Origin: Flaccisagitta enflata
Taxonomy: Eukaryota > Chaetognatha > Sagittoidea > Aphragmophora
Assembly: GCA_965153355.1 (NCBI GenBank)
Contig: OZ231128.1
Span: forward strand, 4,712,001 to 4,776,000
Direction of reading: 5' to 3'
Length of the DNA stretch: 64,000 nucleotides
This document shows positions 1 through 22,504 of the stretch, piece by piece (position 1 is the stretch's first letter; each line of letters opens with the position of its first letter). A program made the translations under genes and the position numbers. The notes beneath the pieces were generated by a model, which was not told the DNA's origin, ran no database searches, and was given only the letters and a program-made list of their open reading frames with translations.

Positions 1-239
1 AATGCAAAAAGACCCATTAATGCCGCGAAAAGCGGAGCATAACTGACTGACTGATAGACGGACCGACCAACGGCCACAGCAGTTCATACAGTATCGTGTT
101 GGCGACTAAGGAGTGAACGGAAATACCGACGTAGCCTGTACAGGTGGCAAGTGGCAGCCTGTACAGGTGGCAAATTTGGACAGGAAATCGATGGACTCAT
201 CATCTTGGTCTTGTTCTTCTTCATGGAGCATGAAGAGGA

Positions 240-290
240 AATCGATCATCATCTTGGTCTTGTTCTTGTTCTTGTTCTTGTTCTTGTATG
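240..290 (+). repeat. CTTGTT-type short tandem repeat
   Basis: Imperfect six-base units of TTGTTC around the ATCGATxATCATCTTGGTCTTGTTC motif, which itself occurs twice (about 187 and 240). Confidence 0.6.
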
Positions 291-351
291 CAATGTCGTC
301 ATCATAACGCGCCCTCTTCTCGCCATCGTCGTTATCCTCTTTACCTCCTCC

Positions 352-950
<599 letters not shown>

Positions 951-1308
951 TCAACAACTTGAAGTAAGTATTTGCATAAGATGTTGAACCCTTTCCCGGA
1001 GTTTTTCGAGACCATGATTTTTGGATTCCTCGGCGAATTTCATGCGGTCTAGCTGAATTTGGCATATTTTTAGCTATTTCGAGATCTTATTTATCTTTAA
1101 AGAACATGAGACCCACCAGTGAATATTTTGCCGTCCATCTTTCCCATGGCAGGAACTAGACTGGCTCATGAAAACTTACGCGTCGAGCCTACAAAATCCG
1201 AAATTCTGTAAAGGGGATGAGGTGAACGGTGGGGAGGTCACTTACGGCCAGAGATGAGCAGGGTTGTTCATTTTTTTACACCCTAAGGCCTTGCAGTTCA
1301 TGATCACC

Positions 1309-1313
<5 letters not shown>

Positions 1314-1396
<83 letters not shown>
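1314..1396 (+). repeat. GA microsatellite
   Basis: Pure AG dinucleotide tract, followed by degenerate GAAAGAGAG to about 1442. Confidence 0.95.
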
Positions 1397-1400
<4 letters not shown>

Positions 1401-1502
1401 CAAAAGCGAGCAAAAGAGAGAGAAAGAGAGAGGGAAAGAGAGCGTGCCTTTGGCGAACCAAATTTACCTTTAATGGCGGCTGTCGCGCGTCGCTGTGAGG
1501 AA

Positions 1503-2798
1503 ACAAGGCCAACACGTGCGGTACATAGATAACTCAAAATGACTTTTATTGACTCAAGATGACTTAAAATGACTCAAGAAGACTTTAAATGACTTTACTA
1601 TCTAGGAAAAAAGGCAACACTTGCAGTTAACAGTGTATTTTCTCCCTTTTGTCCACAGAAGTTATATATTTGATTATTTTTTGTTATTTTCATATCTATA
1701 CTAACCAGAACAAAAGAGAAAAAACAATCTTAAATCCAATCAAGGGACGGCACATTAGGTTTGTTTATTACAATGCGAGGATTTAAGAGGTACTATACGA
1801 ATTTAAAAAAAAGACGCACTTCTGAATGGTTGATTTTGCTATTGAAAATCAAAAAAACTAATCAAAATCTTGGGCATTATGAAGCCCTTGAAAACCTCTT
1901 TCATTTGGCGCCAATCTGGTATCTCTATCTTTTTTCGTTTGGAAATAGCATTAGTTTCAGTAAAAATGTTGCCAAATTTGTTTTTGCAAACCCTTTGAAA
2001 AAGATGCAATTCAGCAAAAAGGTGTCTCACTTTAAAGAGCTCTAGCTCCTAAACCGTTAAAGATACAGATCTGGGATTGGTCTAGAATGAAAGATAATCT
2101 TCAAAATTGTTTTCTCTTAAAAAATTTTTTAACCATTTTTAAGTCAGATTTATCAGCAAATCAAAAGGTGCGTCTTTTTTTTTACTTCGCGTAGTAGTTG
2201 TGGAAAAAAACATTAGATTTTGGTCAATTTAACTCGAAAATTGGGCTACTTCTTTATGCAAATTTGACTAAAAATCCATGAGATTATTAAACTAGAGTCC
2301 AAGCGCTAACCAGTGGTGCAATCCGCCTGTTTTTAGCATTTCTTGGTAAAATTTGAAAGCATCATGAAAAAATCAATCTTCCTTTTTTGCCATTTTAAAA
2401 GTGCATGATCAACTTCAAACTGTTTGATGCACAGAAACGAGATTGGACTTAGATTGTAGATTTTTTTGCGTAAATCAAAATGCTTATAAATTTTTCTTAC
2501 TTATCTAAATAAAAAAAGTAAAGATGTTTCTCTTTAAGAGTGTTGCCAAGCTTATTTCCTGGATAGTAAAAGACATAAAATGACGGAAATGACTACTTTG
2601 ACCTATTCGATTTCAGTGTTTTGAAATAACTAAGAATGACTTAGAACGACTAAGAATGACTAAGAACAACTTAGAACGACTTAGAATGACTTAGAAAGAC
2701 TTAGAATGACTTAGAATGACTTAGAACGACTAGAAATAACTTAAAGCATAATGAAGAATTAAAGTGTGACGGACGGACTTATGCACACGACTAAAAAG
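1503..2798 (+). mobile_element. Diverged dispersed hairpin element with ATGACTTAA tandem units
   Basis: It starts with AACAAGGCCAACACGTGCGG and ten-base units such as AAAATGACTT (to about 1600). After about 1 kb without a visible gene the units resume (2585-2745). The right end is GTGTGACGGACGGACTT and CACACGACTAAAAAG near 2798, the usual end of the family. It may be one interrupted copy or two fragments. Confidence 0.45.
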
Positions 2799-2867
2799 TT
2801 GTAAGCATTAATCACTTTTCATCAAGATTTTATCTTCAGTCACTGCAATTTCTTTTATTTGTCAGAT

Positions 2868-3275
2868 CAAATCCCAGCCTCGAAGCTCAAATCCCAGCCC
2901 TGAAGCTCAAATCCCAGCCCTGAAGCTCAAATCCCAGCCTTGAGGCTCAAATCCCAGCTTTGAGGCTCAAATCCCACCCTAGAGACTCAAATCCCACCCT
3001 TGAGGCTCAAAAACCAGCTTCAAGGCCCAAATCCTAGTCTCGAGGCCCAAATCCTAGTCTCAAGGCCCAAATCCTAGTCTCGAGGCTAGAATCCCAGCCT
3101 CAAAGATCAAATCCCAGCATTGATGCCCAAATCCCAGCCATGAAGCTCAAATCCCAGGCTCAAGCTCAAATCCCAGCCTCAAGCTCAAATCCCAGCCTCA
3201 AGCTCAAATCCCAGCCTTGAGACTCAAATCCCAGCCTTCAGGCCCTAATCCCAGCTTTGAGGCTAAAATAGAATC
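2868..3275 (+). repeat. Minisatellite of about 17-19 bp (CTCAAATCCCAGCCTTGAGG)
   Basis: About 22 degenerate units. It is followed by CATAGGTCATTAACCCCTTC, which matches the right terminal repeat of the minisatellite-bearing element at 61680-62254. The unit sequence is also like that array. Confidence 0.85.
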
Positions 3276-3362
3276 AGCATAGGTCATTAACCCCTTCGGA
3301 CAGCTGCCCCACTAACCACCTCACACCCACAAACACTTACATAGGGGCAACAGTTACCACTG

Positions 3363-3501
3363 ACCATCTAACGCTTTTGCGACTATTTATGATTTTATTT
3401 CTTTGACCTCACTGCTCCTGCCCATATAGTCTAGGTTCCTCAAATATGGCCCCTGCCCACCCGCACGCGACTTCAGTAGCTGTGTATCCGGCCTTGTTCA
3501 C
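3363..3501 (-). mobile_element. Truncated dispersed hairpin element
   Basis: Ends CCCGCACGCGACTTCAGTAG and GTGTATCCGGCCTTGTTC, the characteristic end of the family in reverse orientation. The hairpin end is missing. Confidence 0.6.
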
Positions 3502-3930
3502 TTTTGAGCTGGTTGGGTGGTGGGCCGGTTTGGGCAGTCAGTTTACTGACTGTACTCAAAATTACATACATACATTGAGTCCTTCCATTTTGTGTCTCCG
3601 TAACAAGTTTCAACCAAATAGGCTGAAAAATACAAAACTTATTTCCACTTGTATAGTGGTAGGCTGGTTGGGCAGTAGGCCAGCTAGGACAATTAGCACG
3701 TGGAAATCTTTAAATATGTTGAGTTCTTCCCTATAGAGTCTCCATACCAAGTTTCAGCCAAATTGGTTAAAAAATGCCTAAGTTAAGCGCATTTTTCATT
3801 TTTAGGCTGGTTGGCTGGTTGGGTTGGTTGGGCTGGTTGGGCTGGTTGGATCATAACTTACACATGTAATGTAAAGAGGCTTTCCCTGGTACAAATTCCC
3901 TTCAAATATGAAGCAAATCGGTCAAGGCGT
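3502..3930 (+). repeat. Degenerate repeat of about 150 bp with GGCTGGTTGG runs
   Basis: Three diverged copies of a segment containing CAAGTTTCA(A/G)CCAAAT are separated by GGTTGGGCAG blocks. A related, inverted piece is near 25757-25840. Confidence 0.5.
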
Positions 3931-4462
3931 TTAAAAGTTAGTCCACTTTTAAGATTGTGGAAAAAGACAACAATAGCATCATACTTTACAGGTTTGCGAC
4001 GCTATGCGACGCATAGGAATGGGCTGAGCGCTTGGTAGGATAGAGAGATATATCATGTGAACACGCAGATCCATTTCCAGCGATTTCCGCAAAAGGGAAG
4101 GTGGCCTTTCTAATGCTTTAATATTTTAAGGATTTTTAATACTATTTTTTTTTTTATTTGAAAAAACCAAGATTTTGCTCGATGAATCATTAGATATCGT
4201 CGTTGATATTTCTGATAACAGATTTCACTATTTTTCATCAATTTAGAATTAATTTGACTCCGAGTATAATGATTTTTTCAAGAAAAAAAGCTGTTTTCAT
4301 TAAAAAATCAAGTTATACCCTGCTTAGCTGCAATCATATTATTTTGATTACTCCACAATGTTGCCTCGTACGAAAACAAGCATTTTCTCCTGATTCTGAA
4401 AGTGTTTTCAATTTTTATTTAGTATAATATAAACTAATTGAAATATATATCAAAAGATTGAT
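3931..4462. other. No feature seen
   Basis: AT-rich sequence without a supported exon or a clear repeat. Confidence 0.5.
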
Positions 4463-4535
4463 GTGTCAAACCGGAGGCAAAGGTTGAATCGCGAGAGGGA
4501 GCGTTCTTCTGACAAAACTTACAACAACAAATTAA

Positions 4536-5076
<541 letters not shown>

Positions 5077-5401
5077 TGATGATGAATCGATATCGTCATC
5101 ACGCTCGTCCTCTTCCTCGTCATTTCTCCTCTTTTTAGTCTCGTTTTCTGCGACAGTTCCCCGACTCTCGCTCTCCTCACCAACTGCAGGCGCTGACAAC
5201 AAAAACTACGACACCTACAACAGCTACAACAGCTACAACGATTACAAAAAAAAAGAACAACAAAAGAACAACAACAACAAAAAGAACAACGACAAAAAGA
5301 AAACAACAACAATAACAACCTCTTTTTTCAAACATCAACAATCCTCTTCAAAAAACTCCATTTTTCCGATCTATTCTTCACAACATACTCCAAAATTCCC
5401 A

Positions 5402-5679
5402 ATGAACATGGATGGCATCCCTCCTCCGGCGTCACCCGTCCCTCCTCCTCCTCCTCCTCCTCTAACGCCTCCTCCCGTTCATGCCACCCCCGATTTTACG
5501 TTACCTAGATTTCCCGGTGACAAAATCTTGCGCTTGGTGTGGAAGGAGCCATTTTGGGAAGGCAAGATACCAATAAATAAGGTTTATATCGGCGTGATTG
5601 CCGCCGGCGTCGTCGCTTTACTATTTATAGCTTTAATCGGCATCTGCGCACTGTGTAAGACCCGCATCGACAAATTCAG
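5402..5679 (+). CDS. Exon of a single-pass membrane protein with a Pro-rich N-terminus
   Basis: From ATG at 5402 (MNMDGIPPPASPVP) the frame encodes a polyproline segment, then VWKEPFWEGKIPINK. A hydrophobic helix IGVIAAGVVALLFIALIGIC follows, then CKTRIDKF. The frame reaches a donor GTATGA at 5680 in phase 2 and stops soon after if unspliced. No signal peptide is seen, so the topology resembles synaptotagmin-type N-terminal exons, but nothing diagnostic is present. The frame stays open upstream through an ATC tract back to 4463, so ATG 5402 is chosen only because it precedes non-repetitive coding-like sequence. No downstream exon was found. Confidence 0.5.
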
Positions 5680-5689
5680 GTATGATTGA

Positions 5690-6014
5690 TGTCCGCTTTA
5701 ACGGATCCGCCAGTAACGAAATTCTACCACACAATGAATTTTTTTTTATATTGTCCTATGAATGAAATTGTCTTTATTTCTGCATCGCCTAACAGAGAAT
5801 TTTAAAGATTATAACATAAATTCAAAAAATTATTACAAATGAAATGATCCTTGAAATCCATGAAATGTGATGCATTTGATTATCGAGCAATAGTGGCCGT
5901 CATGAGCTTAGGACGTGTTCACTCGTGACGCGAAGGAGCGTCGTGTTGGCAGGCTCAGTAAAATCGCATACCAAACGATTCAATGTGAATATTTTGTCAC
6001 ATTTTTTGTCTTTA
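5690..6014. other. No feature seen
   Basis: Non-repetitive sequence after the donor at 5680. No downstream exon recognised. Confidence 0.4.
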
Positions 6015-6015
6015 A

Positions 6016-6182
6016 AAGGCTCTGTCCGTCCGTCGGTCCGTCCATCAACCCGCCCGTTCATAATTTTTCATCGAATAGTCAAGAGACGCGCATTTCCGCC
6101 CCTAGCCCCTGTATGCGTATGAAAGGGGTGTTAAGGGGGGTAGTGCCCTACCCACCCGTCCGCGACGATATTGTAATCGTGG
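6016..6182 (-). mobile_element. Diverged dispersed hairpin element fragment
   Basis: Carries GGCTCTGTCCGTCCGTCGGT and later CCCACCCGTCCGCGACGATA, internal marks of the family. Neither terminal motif is intact. Confidence 0.45.
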
Positions 6183-6340
6183 CTTAATTGTTTAAACAGG
6201 CGCGTTTTCAATAAGCAACCTAAAGCTATGAAAGACGAGGCAGCTCTCGCCCTCAAACGGAAAATTATGTCAGAATTACGAAGGCGAAAAAACAAAGGCA
6301 CATCTGCTGCTTGCAACGACACTGCGGGTGAGAACAACAT

Positions 6341-6904
6341 ACAGTAGATCTCGTCTAGACTTGAGATAACGGGGGCAAGCATTGTGAAAAGACGACTGAA
6401 GCTAGGGGAGTAATATTTGGATCATAGATTAATCAAAAGATGCTTAATTCCCCATGATAGCTGGTTGCCATGGAAACACATTTCCATGTATTCTCACTAA
6501 AATATTAATATTTAGAGATATTTTTTTAGGGAACATTGCTTAAAATCAAATTTGTTAAAACTTTCCCACAGTATGTTCTGTAAGAATGTCGCTCATTTGG
6601 CCGTTGCTAGAGAGCGTATCTATGTGTGACAACCCTTAGCAACCGCTAAACGAGCAACATTCTTACAGAACATACTGTGGGAAAGTTGTAGCAAATTTAA
6701 TTTTAAAAAATGTTCCCTCAAAAAATTTCTCAAAATATTGATACTTTAGCGTGAATACGTGGAAATGTGTTTCCATGGCAACCAGCTATCATGGGCAATA
6801 AAGCATCCCTTTATAAGTCTGTTTTAAATATCACTCCTTTGGCTTCATTTGTTTTTCTACAATGCTTGCCCCCGTTATCTCTTGTCTAGACGAGATCTAC
6901 TGTA
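6341..6904. mobile_element. Foldback (palindromic) element
   Basis: Left CAGTAGATCTCGTCTAGACT and right GTCTAGACGAGATCTACTG are inverted. Inner blocks also mirror each other: GGGGGCAAGCATTGT, ATGATAGCTGGTTGCCATGG and CCCACAGTATGTTCTGTAAG. The right end is followed by TA. Almost the whole element is two arms, with the centre near 6615. No coding capacity. Confidence 0.9.
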
Positions 6905-7877
6905 TATGCCAGTTGGGTGCTTCACATAGCAAAATTTTAGAATCTCTTCTTGTCCCACTTACCTAATACGGAGGGACTAATTTCAAAATTTTTATCATTT
7001 CTATTTTTACAAAAATAATTAAAATTATCTTCTATTTTTTTAGCAGTCCTAATTTGCAAAATGCTTTGAAAGATACTGTCAGGCATCAGTTGGTTCATAA
7101 CATCTTAAACATCTTCCTGGACATCAATTAGGTCATGTTTCTGTGTTACAGACAACACCTATGACATTTTCATCTTTGGTTTATGGATGATTTTCTTTTT
7201 ATAGGTGATTTTCCAAGGCAATCATTAGTCTCTTTAGCAGCAAGAGAGCATGTGGAAATTTGCTTCCCCATTGAACTCTGAATGAAACTTTAAGAGAACG
7301 GAAGACGAATTAATTTTTTTTATTTCATATTGGGTTTGCAGGCCAAAAAAATACATTGCAAAAAAATTATTTGAAGCGGCCAAACATGCCAGTGACCCAA
7401 ATTTTTGCTTTGTGAAGCACCCAAACGTGTCAGTGACCCATTAAAGGGCCTGCATCATGGTTGTTGACATGTTGTCCTAGTCATTTGTTTGTTTGTTTTT
7501 TGAGTGGACGACTGCTAGCGTCAATCTGTCATTGACAGAGAAGTGTACAGATGCCATATCGCTAAGATAAGCGCCGTTACAAAGTCAAGCGCTATGTGAG
7601 ATTCAAGTTCCATTTCAAATGATCAAATACACTTTCTAAGTGCCGTATTAAAAACCGCGACTTTTCAAAGAAACACACGCACCTGTTGGTAGGCAAATTC
7701 CTTTGACAAGATAAATTCCTTTTGCAAGATCAGTGTCATTACAAAGACGTTAGGCATTTCAGAATAGCATGGACATGGAATTTCAAAGACGCATGACGTT
7801 GCGTTGTTTAGACAAGTATCATTTCCAAGACGCAAACGGGGCATTTCAATGAACCATCGCATAATCGGTTTTGTTTT
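6905..7877. other. No gene seen
   Basis: AT-rich sequence. A short doublet related to CCAGTGACCCA occurs at about 7388 and 7430. Confidence 0.45.
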
Positions 7878-7879
7878 AT

Positions 7880-8010
7880 GGTGGTGAATCGCCACTTCAT
7901 GGACAGACGTCCTTGTTGTCCTTGTCCTTGTTCATGGACAGACGTCTTTCTTGTCCTTGTCCTTGTTGTCCTTGTCCTTGTTCATGGACAGATGTCCTTG
8001 TTGCGCTTGA
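7880..8010 (+). repeat. Short tandem repeat, CATGGACAGACGTCCTTGTT
   Basis: Three copies of a roughly 25-50 bp unit built from TTCATGGACAGACGTC and GTCCTTGTTGTCCTTG. Confidence 0.75.
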
Positions 8011-8243
8011 AAGTGGTGATTTTTTCGGCCATTTGCACTGAAGTCGCCGCCATCGTTGAAATCGGGATTTGATGCGTCCAAGGCCAAGGACCTGAAATGA
8101 AAACAAAGATAAAATTGAAAAAAAAAATATAAATATTGTAGTTCTCAACCACCATACTTTCTCCGTTGTGTCAACTACAGTAACCGAAAACTTCCTACAG
8201 TGGAAATCAAATCTTGGACCCCTTCATGTTATTTCTTTTTTTT

Positions 8244-8444
8244 TTTTAGTCGCGTGCACGCGACTCTATAACCCGCTATATGTCCATTAGTCGGTCGGTC
8301 AGTTGGACCATCCTCGTTAGATTTTTCGGCGATACCGGCGGCTTTTGCGTTATTGCTCCCGCCCAAATGCTTGGGTTAGTCTTTGTTATTACTGACCCTG
8401 CCCACCCGCACAAGACTTCGGTAGCCGTTTATCCGGCCTTGTTT
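8244..8444 (-). mobile_element. Dispersed hairpin element
   Basis: Starts after a T run with AGTCGCGTGCACGCGACT, a perfect 18-bp palindrome, then CTATAACCCGC and GGTCGGTCGGT. Ends TATCCGGCCTTGTTT. The subterminal arm GCACAAGACT (8408-8417) matches the hairpin arm at 8 of 10 positions. Confidence 0.85.
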
Positions 8445-9297
8445 AATTGGCAATTACAGATTTTGACCGGTGACAGAATCTATTCTGAAGTACCTTGGCA
8501 TCGATCACTGCAGGATTCATTCTGTACGTTGATTTTTCCTATACTATGTAACGTATGTATCTTAATTAAATTTCATCAATCTCTAACCTTTGTGCTGAAA
8601 TGCTTTGCGGTCGAGAAGGCAATGGTAGTTGATGAGCGCACGATGAGGATCCAAGCCTGTAATTGATTTCAAAATCAAATGATAGCGGGGAGGAGGGGGG
8701 GGGGGAGTAATGAGAAGGCTATCCCCAAAAAGATATATTGAGAAATATCTGATTTGGATTGACTGTTATGCAAACCATGTGTTGCAAATATAACACGTTG
8801 CTAATGATTATTTCAATATATTTTGTCACAATCGCATTTTTCTTGAAAAATGCCCAAGAAAATAATTCAAGAAATTTAGATCTTGTTTCAGGAAGTCCTT
8901 TTCTAGTGAGAACCAAAAAATAAAATAAAAAAACAAAAAAAAACCTCGACCTGGCGATCAGGTGGGAAAATGGTGTAAAACCAAAACTTGTATTCCACTT
9001 CCTTTCCAAAAAATTCCATCGCTGGCCAGCCCCGCGCGACAAAAACAAGTGGGAAGGCAGATAAGGGCAATAACTAAGTTAACTATCCACGATAATCATA
9101 AAAAAAAGACGCGAGCGTGAAGCAAGGCCGCGTTTCGTAATATTTCTTTTTCTCATTTTTATGAAATGGTATCAATTTAGACAAGCGTATTTAAAGTCGG
9201 TATTTCTGTAGTTTTCACTCTGGGAATCAATTTAGACAAGCGTATCTAAAGTCGGTATTTCTGTAGTTTTCTCTCAAGTCTTTTCCGTCTCTGGGAA

Positions 9298-18678
<9,381 letters not shown>

Positions 18679-19066
18679 TTTTTAACGACGAAAAGCCGGT
18701 TATAAAAGTGGAAGACGTTATTAAGTGACTAGTGCCTTTATTGGATGAGCCAAAATACGACGAGGCAATGCAATGGTAGAGACATACTCATTCGCGCTAA
18801 AGTGAATCATTGATGAAAGGTACCCGCCAGTTTGTACCCGGCATTATTGTTTTCTCGAAGAACGCAACGGAACATTATTAGTTTATTACTGAAAAGCTGA
18901 ATGAAATAAAGAAATGAAACAATAAATAAATTAATGAAACAATTTGCTGAATGAAATAAATAAAGGAAACAATAAATGAATAAATGAAACAATTTGCTGA
19001 ATGAAATAAATAAATGAAATGAAGAAAAGCAGATTTTGTTATAGATGGCGCATAAGCGAGTGATAT

Positions 19067-19196
19067 TCAAGGCCAAGTAGGCCAATAGGTGCGACGTGCG
19101 GATCGTCGAAAAAATGCGACACCAACCACCCGACCGACCGACCGACCAACCAACGGACACAGCCAGTTATAGAGGTGCTTTAACGCACCTAAAAAA
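19067..19196 (+). mobile_element. Dispersed hairpin element, GGTGCG arm type
   Basis: TTCAAGGCCAAGTAGGCCAA at the left and GAGGTGCTTTAACGCACCTA at the right. The subterminal AGGTGCG (19087-19093) is the exact inverse of CGCACCT (19184-19190). Confidence 0.82.
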
Positions 19197-19309
19197 TAAA
19201 TAATCGGTCACACAATACAGAGATATAACAAGGCCAACACCTATAAGTCGCGTGCAGGACAAAAATAACTGAACTGACCTGACTCCTTTTTGTATCTTTT
19301 TATCGAAAA

Positions 19310-20038
19310 TCAGACATAAACAAGACCCAAACCAGACCCAAACCAGACTCAAACCAGACACAAACCAGACACAAACCAGACTCAAACCAGAATTAAACCA
19401 GACCAAAACCAGACCAAAACCAGACCTAAACCAGACCTAAACCAGACCTAAACCAGACATAAACCAGACCTAACCCAGACCTAAACCTTACATGAACCAG
19501 ACTTAAACCAGACTCAAACCATACTTAAACCAGACTAAACCATACATAAACCAGACTTAAACCTGACTTAAACCAGACTTAAACCAGACTTAAACCAGAA
19601 TTAAACCAGACTTAAACCAGAATTAAACCAGACTTAAACCAGACCTAAACCAGACCTAAACCAGACTTAAACCAGCAGACTTAAACCAGCAGACTTAAAC
19701 TAGCAGACTTAAACCAGCAGACTTAAACCAGCAGACTTAAACCAGCTGACTTAAACTAGCAGACTTAAACCAGCAGACTTAAACCAGCAGACTTAAACCA
19801 GCAGACTTAAACCAGCAGACTTAAACCCGCAGACTTAAACCAGCAGACTTAAACCAGCAGACTTAAACCAGCAGACTTAAACCAGCAAACTCAAACCAGC
19901 AGACTTAAACCAGCAGACTTAAACCAGAAGACTTAAACCAGCCGACCGGGACCTAAACCAGCCGACCTAAACCAGCAGACCTAAACCAGCAGACCTAAAC
20001 CAGCAGACTTAAACCAGCAGACTTAAACCTGCAGACTT
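19310..20038 (+). repeat. Minisatellite AAACCAGACTT / AAACCAGCAGACTT
   Basis: About 50 units. The unit switches from 12 bp (AAACCAGACTTA) to 15 bp (AAACCAGCAGACTTA) near 19670, showing successive expansions. Confidence 0.93.
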
Positions 20039-20514
20039 GAAATGTCACATATGACCAAAACATACCAAAAAACAAAAATGACCAAAACATACCAAAAAAC
20101 CTAGATAACCAAAAAATAAAAAAAAACAAAACAAAAAACAAAAAAAAAAACAAAAAACCCAAAACCAAAAAACCAAGAAACCAAAAAACCAAAAAAAAAA
20201 AACCAAAAAACATAAAAGACCAAAACATACCAAAAAATCATGTTAGATGACCAAAAATGACCTGAAATCTTCCAAAATGACTTAAAATGCCCAAAAAACA
20301 CACAAATGACTTAAATTAACAAAGTGACGTAAATGATCAAAAATGACCAAAAATGACGAAAAGCAACCAGAAATGACCAAAAATGACCAAAAAACAAAAT
20401 AATGACTCTAAATAACTCCAGACGACCCAAATTGATAAAAAACAACGCAAACAAGCCCAAGAGGGCAACAGTCGCGTGCGTCTGGAAATGACAAACAAAA
20501 GAGCAAACACATGT

Positions 20515-20735
20515 TAAGAATGTTAAAAAAAGTTAAAAATGTTAAAGAATGTTATAGAATGTTAAAAAATGGTAAAAAATGGTAAAAAGTGTTAAAAAAA
20601 GTAAAATTTTAGGAAATGTTAAAAAATGTTAAAGATGTTAAAAAGTGTTAAACATTGTTAAAAAACGTTAAGAAATGTTAAAAAATATTAAGAAACATCA
20701 AAACATGTTAAGAAACATTAAAGAATAAGAAATTT
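20515..20735 (+). repeat. GTTAAAAAAT short minisatellite
   Basis: Roughly ten-base units of TGTTAAAAAA in the body of the hairpin element. Confidence 0.85.
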
Positions 20736-20814
20736 AGAAATATTTGTTTCCGACCGACCGACCGACCGACAGACCAAGGTGTAGAGTCGCGTGCACGCGA
20801 CTAAAAAGCAAAGT

Positions 20815-21215
20815 GTTACTAAAAACTACAAAAGCCAAAAATAACTTAGAGTGACTGAGAATGACTTAGAATGACTTGTAATGATTTATAATGACTTAGA
20901 ATGACTTAAAATAACTTAGAATGACTAAGAATGACTAAAATTGACTCATAATAACATAAAATGACAAAAATGACAAAAAATGACAAAAATGACAAAAAAT
21001 GACAAAATGACTTAAGTGACTAGAATTAACTGAAAATGACTGAAAATGACTTAAAATGACATAAAATGACTTAAAATGATGTAAAATACCCTAAAATGAC
21101 ATAAAATGATGAAAAATAGCTAAGTGTTACGGACCGACCGACCGACGGACCGACCGACGGACCGACCGACGGACCGACAGAGCGGGTTATAGAGTCGCGT
21201 GCACGCGACTAAAAA
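20815..21215 (+). mobile_element. Dispersed hairpin element with ATGACTTAAA units
   Basis: Ten-base units (20830-21120), then CGACCGACCGACGGACCGAC, then GCGGGTTATAGAGTCGCGTG and CACGCGACTAAAAAG. Its right hairpin (21193-21210) is the perfect 18-bp palindrome. The left end is not preserved. Confidence 0.75.
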
Positions 21216-21670
21216 GTATTTTTTTATGCTTTGTGTGAATTCTAGTCAGATTCACTGTGCTCACGTTTGTTTTCGCTAAACGCAGAACGTGAATTCATGT
21301 CTCTACCATTCAGCCCATTCAGCCCTACTAATTCAGCGGGAATAATGCGCTTTTGCCTTTGACGATGATGGTGACGAAAAATGATTTTGACGATAGTTCG
21401 TCGATGCAATCGACAGAATGATCGGCAACAACATCGCATTCACTTTCGACAATTTAAGTTGTAAAAAAATCTAAAGAACAGCTTTGGACGTTTATTTTTT
21501 CCTTTCTTTTTGTTTAGTGTTTTTTTTTAGGTAAAAAGTGTCGAACCCCCCTTAGAAAATAAGCAAAGGGCAAAAACTATGGATGAGCAGTTTGATTAAC
21601 GATTTGAAAGAAAGTGTGAAACTTGCCGGTAGGCGGTAGCTTAAGAGAAATGGACAGTATTGTTCCTAGA

Positions 21671-22449
21671 CACTATCCTCTCACAGCAAGATCCAGAGAA
21701 AAGTAACGTTACTGTAGGTTTTTCATTGTTTTGTAAAGAATCTGAGCTCTATTTGCTGGAACAAATAAAGATAAAATCTTGTCAAGAGCGCTTTTTGAGA
21801 TTTTCATAAAAAATTGATGGTTTGTACCCTTTTTAGTCGCGGACTAGCAACTCTATAAGAGGCTTTGTCCGTCCGTTGGTCGGTCGGTCGGTTGGTTGGT
21901 TGGTCCGTCACGCTCGAGTTGAAAAGTGGGAAAACACGCATTTCCGCCCCTGCCCACCCGTCCGCGACTGGTATTGGCCGTGTATCCGGCCTTGTTTCAA
22001 TGTAGATTCTACTGGGTATTTTGAAAATCTTTTTTGACAGCATATTTGAATTCCTGATGAAATTTCCATTCATTTGATAGGTCGCACTATACAATTTTAT
22101 CCAAAAATGCAATTTCCCATTTTTAAGCCACCGTTACGATTTTGCAACGGTGGCTTAAAAACTGAAAATCTTATTTCTATGTAAAAGTATATGTTGCGAC
22201 CTATCAAATGAATGGAAATTTCACCAGGAATACAAATTTGCTGACAAAAAGTATTTCTGAAATACCCATTTGATTCTACAGGAAAAAGAAGGCTTAAAAC
22301 CACCAATTTTTATGAAAATCTCCAAAAGCGCTCTTGACAAGATTTTATCTTCATTAGTTCCAGTAAATAGAGCTTAGATTCTATACAAAACAATGAAAAA
22401 ACCTACAGTAATGTTACTTTTCACCTGATCTTGCTATGAGAGGGCAGTG
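21671..22449. mobile_element. Foldback element, family X
   Basis: Outer arms CACTATCCTCTCACAGCAAG and the inverted CTTGCTATGAGAGGGCAGTG. Inner arms include TTGATAGGTCGCACTATAC and its inverse, around a small central hairpin (CCACCGTTACGATTTTGCAA). One arm is interrupted by the hairpin element at 21831-21997. Confidence 0.85.
21831..21997 (-). mobile_element. Dispersed hairpin element nested in family X foldback
   Basis: TTTTAGTCGCGGACTAGCAA at one end and GTGTATCCGGCCTTGTTT at the other. Arms AGTCGCGGAC (21835-21844) and GTCCGCGACT (21960-21969) match 10 of 10. Confidence 0.9.
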
Positions 22450-22504
22450 TAGAGAAGTTGCAAGACGCTACAGTGGGAACAACAAAACTGTCTCGTCCAT
22501 TTAT

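Larger units (their letters stand above)
19227..20807 (+). mobile_element. Long dispersed hairpin element (or fused pair) carrying minisatellites
   Basis: Left end AACAAGGCCAACACCTATAA with arm AGTCGCGTGC (19246-19255). Right hairpin AGTCGCGTGCACGCGACT at 20785-20802, a perfect 10-bp match to the left arm. Inside are a 12-15 bp minisatellite, homopolymer A tracts and GTTAAAAAAT units, then CGACCGACCGAC. A second left-type arm at 20471-20480 suggests a second element fused at 20455. Confidence 0.75.

Noticed and set aside
20785-20802. AGTCGCGTGCACGCGACT as a regulatory palindrome or terminator
   Set aside because: It recurs as the terminal hairpin of the dispersed element with the same flanks, so it is an element end rather than a promoter site.
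21242-21439. Possible last exon of the proline-rich gene on the minus strand
   Set aside because: Two overlapping frames are open, no clear acceptor is present, and the phase link to 22911 cannot be shown.
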